A stretch of DNA of 64,000 nucleotides, from assembly GCA_963682175.1 (NCBI GenBank), contig OY821772.1:15616743-15680742 (forward strand), given 5' to 3'. Under the pieces are notes generated by a model. The model saw only the letters and a list, made by a program, of their open reading frames with translations. It was not told where the DNA came from and made no database searches. The translations under genes were made by a program, and so were the position numbers. Source of the stretch: Triglochin maritima (taxonomy: Eukaryota > Streptophyta > Magnoliopsida > Alismatales > Juncaginaceae). Within the stretch, counting starts at the first letter, position 1. Every line of letters begins with the position of its first letter. Below, piece by piece: positions 42,561 through 51,701 of this stretch.

Positions 42561-43501
42561 CTGTTTAGGTCGACCATTGGTGCTTAGGATTGTATTATAT
42601 GTTTATGAGCGCGTTGGCGCCTAAGTTTCTACTATGTGTTCATGACATATGCATCGAGACCTTATGTAGTAGACCTGTGGGATCTTGGATCCCTAAGTTT
42701 TGCATTGCATGGTACCCAACTCTATGGAGCTAGATATCTGCTCGGGCCTCGGGCGGTGGAGGGGGTAGTACCGCTTGTGTGAGTAGACCCTGGGTAGTAC
42801 AGTTTGTGTGAGCAACCCCTATTTTTCAGCTTGTGTGAGCATTTCCATGAGTACAACTTGTTTGAGTGCCCAACGATTATAGCTAGTGTGAGCAATACTA
42901 GGAGTACAGCTTGTGTGAGCACCTGGAGATCAAATTTGTATCTATGACTCGGAAGTACGTGCGACCTTCACCGAACCCTCATGCTAGTGTAGTTTTAAGT
43001 GGGAGTGTGTCGCGTACTCTCCGTAAGACCGCATGTGCCCGCGGTAGGTTCCTTAGGGGAACCCGTTGTTGTGGTTGGTTGGACAATTGTCCAATAGTAC
43101 CCTATATATGGAAGTTTTTATGTTGCACTATTGCATGTCATGATATACTTGTATGATAGGATCATTTCATTATACATAGTATGCATGTAGGTGGACTTTG
43201 TATATGGGGTTTAATTATGGAAACTCAGGCATTGTTCCGTGTTGTTTTTAGGCCCAGAGCTGCTTGAGTGGGTGGTGACAGAGGGCGATTGCACCTGGAG
43301 TCGGATCCTCTAGTCTTTTTTAGGTTATTATGATTACATGTATATTTGCTGTTGTATTTTCATGTAATCATACGTTTGACAACTCTTGTAAATGGTGCAC
43401 CATTGATGTATATTATGAATAGCGTTCCCAGTGATCTGATGTTGATGTCTTTTGAATATCCTTTAAAATTTTCAATTTCCGCTATTTTTGGGGGCGTTAC
43501 A

Positions 43502-43630
43502 ACAGTGAAATCCCGTTCTTTTCAAGGATACTTATATACTCAAATCCAACTGAGAGCAATGGAAACCTTTCAAGTACGCGGTCGACCGACCCGCGTTCGG
43601 TGCACCGACTTTCCTAAAAAGAATCACTAG
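43502..43630. repeat. Right flank of the LTR insertion
   Basis: It continues copy A of the dispersed repeat ('cccgttcttttcaagga' against 'ccagttcttttaaagga' at 52630). Includes one GGTCGACC site at about 43583 and one GGTGCACC at about 43602. Confidence 0.45.
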
Positions 43631-44107
43631 TTCAGAAAACCAAAATGCATTCAGTCTTTAATGTCTATCTTGGAAACCCATGTTTTTCCTTCAACTTCGT
43701 AGGAATGTGTCCTTTAAACTTGAAAGAATCCTCAAATTACAAGCCCATTGTAATATCCCAAACTTTTGTTATTTTGGGTTAATTGGCTCTTAGGTTGCTA
43801 ATTAGTGCATTAGGATAGAGGGCTGGGATTGAGTTGGAGGAGAAGAGGTGGATGGTGGAGTTGAGAGGAGAAGAGTATAGGTTGGTGGGTTCTCTCTCTC
43901 CTGTTTTTCTCTCTCCCGCTCAAATTCTCTCTCTCTCTACTCTGAGCTGAAGCATTCAGAGGCACCGGAGTAGTTGTGTCTTGGAAAGTTCAGAAAACCG
44001 AAATGCATTCAGTCTTTAAAGTCTGTCTTGGAAAGTCAAGTTTGTGCTTCAACTTCGTAGGAATGTGTCCTTTAAACTTGAAAGAATCCTCAAATAACAA
44101 GCCCATT
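43631..44107. repeat. 119-bp direct repeats flanking an LTR-start fragment
   Basis: 43631-43749 and 43989-44107 are the same sequence with about nine differences (TTCAGAAAACC ... ACAAGCCCATT). Between them lies about 239 bp starting TGTAATATCCCAAAC. That resembles the first part of the 41386 LTR (a TGT start, 'tgggattgag', then a CT-rich block at 43889-43940) and ends without an LTR end. Confidence 0.6.
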
Positions 44108-45217
44108 CTTTTATGGATACTTCCTTTATCATGTACACATGCCTCATCATTGCCCGAGAAGAACTATGAAGAATGGAACACACTACAGAGTACATGCTGT
44201 GTAAAATGTAATGAAAGGTTGTGTTGTGTCTTGTCATAATGAAACCCAAAAAGGATATGCTATAGCAATTGAATATCCCGCAATTTGACCAACGATGGGA
44301 GGATTTTATAGACCCCTTAAAGTTGTACTGAAAGGTCACGTCCAATCACATTATGATGTCCTCAAGTGATATGTCAGTTTTATTTGTCTTTGGTGTGACT
44401 TTCGATTTCTTGGATTTTGGCGTTGTTTTGTTTCATTGGATTTAAAGCACCAATCTGTCATTTAAACTGATTCTTGTCTATTAAACTTTAAACAACACTT
44501 TTTAAGGACAGGCATGTCCGTTAAAGGACTGTTGTGTCCTTTAAGGTACGAGTCTATCTTTGAAACTTGAAAGGCTCCTTATTTCTGAAACGACAAGCCT
44601 TCCCTCAAATGGACCCTTATGTCTGTGTTCTAGAATCAGAGAAATTTCACTGGGTATTCTTGTGTGACTTGTTAATTCTATTTATTCTGGTTCTCCTCAT
44701 TCATGAAAAAAGATGCCACCAGGTTAGTGCTACCAAAATGAAAGTTGGGAAGATAAGCATCTCAGAGTTCAAGACAAATAACATTCTGAAAGTACAATTT
44801 CAATCTATTTAAATATTTAGGTTACATACACCTGAAGGGTTTGGACAGGATCAGAAAGGTTTGGAACAGCAGAAACATTGTCCTCATCTTGGTAGATTGG
44901 TATGCAGGAATGTCGTTTCGGACAGAAATAGAAAGTTGACAACAAATTTTCATTGTGGAAAAAAACAATACCAAATTCCATGTCTAGGAGTCCATGTCTT
45001 GATGGTCTCATTAGAAGGGCTCAGTGTGATTTGTTTCCAGGAAAATGGTTTTGGACAGAAACATAAATACAACTTCAATTGTGTTGTTGTGCATAAAATG
45101 ATTTGAGGAGCCCCACATAAAAAGGGACTCAGTAGTTTAAACTGTTACGTAGGATGATGGTTTTGACCAAACTGTTCTAGCAAACCACTCTAAATAACAT
45201 AGATTTGTTTTGCTAGG
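44108..45217. repeat. Dispersed TTTAAAG-type repeat, copy B, and unassigned flank
   Basis: 44256-44640 matches 51990-52320: 'ttatagaccccttaa', 'gatatgtc', 'ttcattggatttaaagcacc', 'ggacaggcat/gggcaggcat' and 'acgagtct'. The rest to 45217 shows no gene; the 81-residue frames near 44567 and 44861 have no recognisable domain. Confidence 0.5.
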
Positions 45218-45683
45218 TGATTGACATCATTTCATACTTATATTTGTATCTTATATCCATTATCGTACACCTAAGCAATGCTACGTGATGAGTTTTATGT
45301 TTGAATTTCAGAAATAAATAGGTTTGAAGAGATGAAGCATAAAAGGACCGAAAAGCAAGGAAAAAGGACTGAGTTGAGAGACTCAAGGACTAAGATGCAA
45401 GATCGAAGGACCTGAACGTAAGATCAAAGGACCAATGAGCAAACAAGAATACTTCACACCATCATGGGGAGTATGCCAAGTTCTATTCTATTCGGGTCGG
45501 AGCTCCACCAAGAGAAGTAGATGCATCAAAGACTAAGCCTTCCAGAAAAGCCCACAAGAAAATCCAGACCGATCAACACACTGTAGACCACTAATTAGAT
45601 CAAAACACTTTTGGCCCAAATCCTCTAAGATTTCTCTGGGTTACGTATTAGTGTGTAATTAGTCCATTTCTGGTATTTGTTTA

Positions 45684-45733
45684 GTCCCACATCGGGGGAT
45701 TGTCCAGGATTGCCTTTTTCTTTGGCTATAAAG
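45684..45733 (+). promoter_or_regulatory. S3 promoter: snRNA-type USE plus TATA
   Basis: GTCCCACATCG (45684-45694), 32-bp gap, TATAAAG (45727-45733). Confidence 0.6.
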
Positions 45734-46509
45734 AGAACTCTTCACCTTCTATTGTAAACTACCCATTGCTTGGTGGTATTCTCTCTACTAAGGAGTGAGC
45801 CTTGAAGCAAAAACTCAAGGTGGAGAAAAATGTTACCTTCAATGTGAGCCATTTGTTAATAAAATAATTCTTCTAGTTTCTTTTAATCTTGTCTTTTAAT
45901 TTGTGCATGTTTGTTTAGTCTTTCCTTTCCTTTTATGCTTCTTTAATATTTCTTGCTTGATTAGAGTAGTTTTATTTCAGTATAATGCTTTATTTTGTTA
46001 GAGTAGTTAGTTTAAATATGTGTGAGTAGTTCCATCCCCTTTGGGGAGTGGAGTAGATGTCTGTACATGTTATATAGATGGTATGAATGCTTGATATAAA
46101 TGTTTGTGAGAAATATTAGTATGCTTGCTTGAATTAATAAGGACTTTACTTGATGGTTTCTGCCATAGTTAGGTACACTCCATGCTTGTTATGTTCTTAA
46201 TAACAAGCTTGCATTGCTCATATTAATCACATTAGTTTTAGTGTTGTAAATGATAGGTTTTTCCATTAGGTACCTCTTATGCATGAACAAACACTAACTA
46301 ACTTGAACTTATTGTATGCATTCAACACCACACTTATTTCATGTGCACACACACACTCCACCCCTTAGGGATTTTCATTCCTGTGTTTTTATCTTCTTCA
46401 TTAGTTGTTTAGCTTAGTTGTTTAGTGATTTCATTTCAGCTTGCTTTTTTACTAGTTTAGATTAGTGTAGTGTAATACATCTTTCTTCCCTTTCTTTCCA
46501 CTCGCCTTC

Positions 46510-47334
46510 TGATTGACATCATTTCATGCTTATATTTGTACCTTATATCCATTTTCTTACACCTAAGCAATGCTACGTGACGAGTTTTATGTTTGATTTT
46601 CAGAAATAAAGAGGTTTGAAGAGAAGAGCCATGAAAGGACCCAAAAGCAGGAAAAAGGACTTAATTGTGAGACCTCGGGACCAAAATGCAAGGGAGAAGG
46701 ACCTGAACGTAAGACAGGAGGACCTAAGAGCAAAACAGGAAACTCCACACCATCATGGGCAGTATTTTGTCAATTCGATTCGGGTCGGAGCTCCACTAAA
46801 CCAAGTAGATGCATCCAAGACCAAGAAACACTCCAAGCAAAGCCCACAACAAAAACCAACGCGATCTGAAGTTTATAGACCGCCAATTGGCGGTCTTGGA
46901 CCGCTAATTGGCGGTCCATATGGCCCCAGATCCGCTAAGCTTTCTCCTGGACTTGTATTATTATGTGTTTAGGCTATTTTTGGTATTGGTTTAGTCCCAC
47001 ATTGGGGGATTGTCCCCGATTAGTTTTTTTCATGCTTATAAATAGAACTCTTCACCTCCCATTGTATCCATCTTTCTCTTTGGTGGCATCTTCCCTACTA
47101 AGAGTGAAGCCTTGAAGCAAAACTCTGGTGGAGGAAGAGCTGCTTGTAATTTGAGTGAGTTAATAATAGAAGTTTTCTTTAGCTTGTTAATTCTTGCTTA
47201 GTTGATTTCCTTTTATGTGTTTGCTTTGTTGCTTGTTTTGCTTTATGCTTCTTTAATATTTCTTGATTGATTAGTATAGTTTCATTTCAGTATTATGCTT
47301 GCTTTTGTTAATATAGATAGTGTATCCATCTCTC
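46510..47334 (+). repeat. G3 5' LTR, 3'-truncated
   Basis: 825 bp starting TGATTGACATC. Twin palindromes 46878-46895 and 46899-46916; USE with one mismatch at 46994-47004; TATA 47037-47043. It ends at 'gatagtgta', corresponding to 50845 in the 3' LTR. Confidence 0.92.
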
Positions 47335-48505
47335 TCTTCACTCATATTTCTTTGGACCAGAATTTTGGGGTTCCTTCGCACCCTTATGTCGAAGGAATCA
47401 AAAGAATACCTCTGATCAGCATGACAAGATGCTTGAGATGTTTCGGCAAGTCAAGGTGAACATCCCTCTTTTGGAGGTGATTCAGCAAATGCCACCTTAT
47501 GTCAAGGTTCTCAAGGACTTATGCACTAAGAAAAGAAAAACTCATGTTCCCAAGAAAGCTTTTCTTGCGGCTAACGTGAGTTCGTTGTTGGCACAACCCA
47601 TGCAAGTCAAGTACAAGGACCCTGGGTGTCCTACTATCTCTTGTGTGATTGGTGATGTGTCCATACATCGTGCCTTATTGGACCTTGGTGCATCTGTTAA
47701 TCTTCTACCATATTCTGCCTACACCCACCTCGGCCTTGGAGACCTCAAACAAACAAAAACCACTCTTCAATTGGCTGATAGGTCTATGAAGAAACCGAGG
47801 GGTGTGGTGGACGATGTGCTGATCAAAGTGGGAAAGTTCATTTATCCAGTCGACTTCTTTGTCTTGGATACTGAACCTGTGCCCAACCCACTTGGACAAA
47901 TTCCTGTCATTCTGGGGCGACCATTTCTTGCGACTTCCAATGCATTGATCAATTGTCGCAATGGTCTGATGCGCTTGACTTATGGTAGTCAATGCGTGGA
48001 TTTCAACATCTTCACCATCGGCAAGAAGCCAGGTGCCTTCACTGACCCTGTTGGGGTTAACCTTATCCAGGGCATGGATGAGAGTGAAGTTGAGGGCACC
48101 TTCAAGTACTTCAGAGAATTGTTCGATGATGATCCTGAAGGTGGTGAAGATGTTTCACCTGAGCCGACACAAGAAGGTGCCTTATATTCTGATCACGTGG
48201 CCCTTGAGCCACATCCTTTTGATTACGTGGCTTTTGAGCCACCAGATACCATTTTTATGGCCTCTAGGCCACATGCTTTTCATTCTGTATCTGCTGAGGA
48301 CCCCATGTGGGTTAAGAATCAACCACCTGATACCCTTCAACCTAGTAGAGGTTCACCTCTCATTCATGACTCTCGAGAGGCATCGAACGACCACAATGCT
48401 AATAAGGGTGTCAGGTGGTCAAGCAATTCTATTTTGTATGTTGCGAGCCCATACAGGTGCATTAATGGCTCGAGAGATGGCAGGTTCCCATTTGATGTCC
48501 CTTGA
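47335..48505 (+). CDS. G3 gag C-terminus and aspartic protease, partial
   Basis: An open frame of 358 residues from 47429, and open a little further upstream. Residues 1-50 are the end of Gag/start of Pol (MLEMFRQVKVNIPLLEVIQQ, LKDLCTKKRK). The retropepsin has CPTISCVIGD, catalytic LLDLGASVNLLP with DLG at 85-87, and ILGRPFLATSNALINC from 161. After about residue 205 it becomes acidic and carries an irregular repeat of about 12 residues (HVALEPHPF / YVAFEPPDTIF), encoded by GTGGCC/CTTGAGCCAC-like DNA at about 48190-48280. It ends at 48505 without any RT, so it cannot be a complete pol. The start at 47429 is simply the first Met. Confidence 0.85.
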
Positions 48506-50036
48506 TATATGAAGATGGGAGCCCATTGTTGTACATAGTTCAAAAAAAAGACTCATTCAGTGAGCATCGATTGTAGTGGGCTCCAACCCTTGAGTATTTG
48601 GGCCCCAATTCTTTCATGTATTTGTATCCCTTCTTTAGCATCTCACAGGTTTGGAGGGAAGTTGGGTTGTGTCCATCAACATAGCCATGAACTTTCTTGT
48701 GTACTTCACGTTGGTGAGATCTATTCTGTTTCATGCATACATCCATGTAGTATTTTGCTCACATTCATTGAGGACAATGCATAAAGTAGGTGTGGGGGGG
48801 TGTTTTACGTTTGTACATAGTCGAGTCCTTTCCTTTGTTTTTGTTTTCTTTTGTGTGCATTTCTAGGGGTCATGTTAGTGTGTTGCATTTAATATCGATA
48901 TATCTGCTTGCCATGATCCTTGGGTGACTTGTCTTCTGTTGCTTGCCTAGTGCTTTAAAATTTCCACATTTCTTTCAAAATCTTCATGTGTTTGCGAAAG
49001 AAAATGTTTTGTGGGTTTTGCGTGTGTTTAGCATGTGCAAAACCGTTGAGAGGCAAAGTAAAAAGAAAGCTCCCAAAATTGTCTTGAACTTGATGCATTA
49101 GGATATCTAGTACTGTGGCTTTAGGATTTATCGAGTTGTTAGGATGCACCCCAGTTTTCCTTTGGGGGTGAGTAATCATAGGGTTCAGTGCTCAAACATT
49201 TAAACAAGTCCACCCTGAACCTAGTGAGTAAATAATTCGTGTCTGTTAACTTAAGGAAGTTTGTTGTAGTCAAGGACCCTCTAAATCTTGTTGTGAGACA
49301 TAAGTGTAGGGGCTTTGGTTCATGTGTAGATAAGAAATAAGTGAGTAGGTGTTCTCTCTTCTCGCACGGCTCATATCACTTGGGAAAGTAGGTTTGAAGG
49401 GACTTTGTGCCTGGTGCTTTCGAGTCATCTGACTTGGGATGCGCCGACCGAACTCTCATTACACGGGTGGTAGGGATTGCCCTATGTGGAGATTTGGGGA
49501 AAGGTGTACGTGATAGTGTAAGTCCTCATGGGCAATGATGCACGAAACCTGACCCTGGGAAAATGAAGCTCCAACTAATAAATAGAAAAAGAAAAAAAAT
49601 TGAGAAAAGAATCAAAAAGAAAAAAAATGGTAATGCAAATAAGAACCTTAATGGACCTTACATTTGTAGCACTTGAGGATGTTGAGGTTGTCCATGTCTT
49701 TCACTTAATTCCTTATTTAACTTGCACGAATGGTTTATTAGGCTAGGTGTGGACTAATTACCTATATAGAGTCGGCCCGTAGGATTACCGCGTCCATTGA
49801 TCGACAAAATATTTCCAACAAGTCGAGGTCTAGATTGAATAATGCATCTTGTTCGGATTTTGTGGGTATATCCGTTGAAAACCCTCAGGAGACAACACTC
49901 CTCCTTGGCAACAAGGAGGTTTAAGGGCTTGTTGCACATGCTAAGTGCAACCGTGATTCCTACGAAAGTGAGTTAGGATTTCTTGTTTCTCGTTTGCTTT
50001 TCTCTTTCTTTGTTTTGCTCGGGACTAGCAAAAACT
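48506..50036 (+). other. G3 3' non-coding region
   Basis: About 1.5 kb with no convincing frame. It has two stretches typical of the 3' part of Athila/Tat elements: 'gaggacaatgcataaa' followed by 'gtgtgggggggtg' (48770-48805, a secondary purine-rich tract), and 'cgggactagcaaaaactta' (50020-50038) leading to the terminal tract. A possible env-like gene is not visible. Confidence 0.6.
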
Positions 50037-50050
50037 TAGGTGTGGGGGTA
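50037..50050 (+). promoter_or_regulatory. G3 polypurine tract
   Basis: TAGGTGTGGGGGTA two bases before the LTR start TGATTG at 50053; primer for plus-strand DNA synthesis. Confidence 0.8.
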
Positions 50051-50052
50051 TT

Positions 50053-51596
50053 TGATTGACATCATTTCATGCTTATATTCGAACCTTGTATCCATTTTCT
50101 TACACCTAAGCAATGCTACGTGACGAGTTTTATGTTTGATTTTCAGAAATAAAGAGGTTTGAAGAGAAGAGCCATGAAAGGACCCAAAAGTAGGAAAAAG
50201 GACTTAATTGTGAGACCTGGGGACCAAGATGCAAGGGAGAAGGACCTGAACGTAAGACAGGAGGACCTAAGAGCAAAACAGGAAACTCCACACCATCATG
50301 GGGAGTATTTTGTCAATTCGATTCGGGTCGGAGCTCCACTAAACCAAGTAGATGCATCCAAGACCATGAAACACTCCAAGCAAAGCCCACAACAAAAACC
50401 AACGCGATCTGAAGTTTATAGACCGCCAATTGGCGGTCCATATGGCCCAGATCCGCTAAGCTTTCTCCTGGACTTGTATTATTATGTGTTTAGGCTATTT
50501 TTGGTATTGGTTTAGTCCCACATCGGGGGATTGTCCCCGATTAGCTTTTTTCATGCTTATAAATAGAGCTCTTCACCTCCCATTGTATCCATCTCTCTCT
50601 TTGGTGGCATCTTCCCTACTAAGAGTGAAGCCTTGAAGCAAAACTCTGGTGGAGGAAGAGCTGCTTGTAATTTGAGTGAGTTAATAATAGATGTTTTCTT
50701 TAGCTTGATAATTCTTGCTTAGTTGATTTCCTTTTATGTGTTTGCTTTGTTGCTTGTTTTGCTTTATGCTTCTTTAATATTTCTTTCTTGATTAGTATAG
50801 TTTCATTTCAGTATTATGCTTGCTTTTGTTAATATAGATAGTGTAATGAGTAGTGAGTAGTTCCATCCCCATTTGGGGGGTGGAGAAATATGTGATATAA
50901 TCATGTAGTGTATTAAGTGTGTGTTATCTTTATCCCTTGAGCTTTATATGATTTCCATAACCATCTAATGGGTCTCCACTCTTATCTTTGATATGCTAAT
51001 GCTCTTGAATGAAGCTTAGCTTATGCTTTGATTAGTGGATCTATTTTATGGGGAATGATAAGGTTAGGATATGGATAGGAATTAATATTGGAAACACAAT
51101 TTGTAGTGTATGTGCTCTTGTTGCCTTTACCTTAGCTAATGTCTTGTATGTTTTAATGATGTAGTCTTATCTTAATTCATGTGGAGGCATAGTAGGGTCT
51201 AGTCTTTATGCTTGAGTTCATTTAGCTTCATTCCAATTATTTTCTTGTATGTTTTAATGATGTAGTCATATCTTAATTCATGTTGAGGCAAAGTTGGATG
51301 TAGTTTTATGATTTCATGCACTACATGTTGTGAGATGCTTAATGAACACACACACACACACTTCTTTATGTTCACATCATTTCTCTACCCCCTTTGGGGT
51401 TTGGTTTTTCTTGCTTCTTTTCCATTTCCATTTGCATCTTAGTGTAGTTTAGTGTAATCAAACCAACCTTTCTCTCCTTTATTTACCACTCGCATTCGCA
51501 CAAACCAAACGTCGACACACCTCCCAGTGGACGACCCGTATTTGTCACCGCTTCAACGCGGCCGTGCACTTGCGGTTAATATAAAACGATCAATCA
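50053..51596 (+). repeat. G3 3' LTR
   Basis: 1544 bp, TGATTGACATC ... GATCAATCA. One palindrome only (50421-50438) where the 5' LTR has two. USE 50515-50525 and TATA 50558-50564, 32 bp apart. CCCC/GGGG hairpins at 50863-50883 and 51387-51400. Confidence 0.93.
50515..50564 (+). promoter_or_regulatory. G3 3' LTR promoter: snRNA-type USE plus TATA
   Basis: GTCCCACATCG, then a 32-bp gap containing the inverted repeat formed by CGGGGGATTGTCCCCG, then TATAAAT. It is the best-preserved copy. Confidence 0.65.
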
Positions 51597-51701
51597 CCTT
51601 CGCACAAACCAAGTGTCGACACACCTCCCAGTGGACGACCCGTATTTGTCACCGCTTCAACGCGGCCGTGCACTTACGGTTAATATAAAACGAATAAATC
51701 A

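Larger units (their letters stand above)
41386..43501 (+). mobile_element. Probable solo LTR, about 2.1 kb, TGT...ACA termini
   Basis: It begins TGTCAGAACCC and ends GGGGGCGTTACA, whose reverse complement, TGTAACGCCCCC, resembles the start. Both sides continue a repeat found uninterrupted at 52330-52640, which supports an insertion between about 41386 and 43501. No coding frame for gag or pol is visible. It contains a CT microsatellite (41578-41596), purine-rich sequence and a set of GTCGACC-type palindromes (42058-42560). No matching target duplication remains. The length and termini fit a gypsy LTR of another lineage, but this is inference. Confidence 0.5.
46510..51596 (+). mobile_element. 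G3: deleted Athila-like gypsy element, TSD CCTTC
   Basis: Plus-strand element inserted in S3, flanked by CCTTC at 46505-46509 and 51597-51601. Order: truncated 5' LTR (46510-47334), end of gag plus protease (47335-48505), 3' non-coding region, polypurine tract (50037-50050), full 3' LTR (50053-51596). The right half of the 5' LTR, primer site, leader and most of gag are deleted at about 47334. RT, RNase H and integrase are also absent between the protease and the 3' region. The LTR parts that can be compared are about 97% identical by eye, so the insertion is young relative to its surroundings. Confidence 0.95.
45218..51701 (+). mobile_element. S3: solo Athila-like LTR interrupted by G3, TSD CTAGG
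   Basis: The LTR starts TGATTGACATCATTTC at 45218, runs to 46509, and resumes at 51602 to end ...AAATCA at 51701; total 1392 bp once G3 is removed. CTAGG flanks it at 45213-45217 and 51702-51706. It carries USE (45684-45694), TATA (45727-45733) and hairpin landmarks (46033, 46357). The twin palindromes are decayed near 45566-45600. What first looks like a 100-bp tandem duplication at 51499-51701 is the G3 LTR end followed by the S3 LTR end. Confidence 0.93.

Noticed and set aside
47982..48512. 176-residue plus-strand frame overlapping the G3 protease
   Set aside because: An alternative frame of the protease gene; no motif.
48651..48866. Hydrophobic 71-residue frame as a possible env-like gene of G3
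   Set aside because: Short, with no signal peptide followed by a plausible ectodomain, and located in the conserved 3' non-coding block with a secondary purine tract.
51499..51701. Apparent tandem duplication of about 100 bp at an LTR end
   Set aside because: Target-site duplications CCTTC (46505/51597) and CTAGG (45213/51702) show that it is the end of G3 followed by the end of the interrupted S3.
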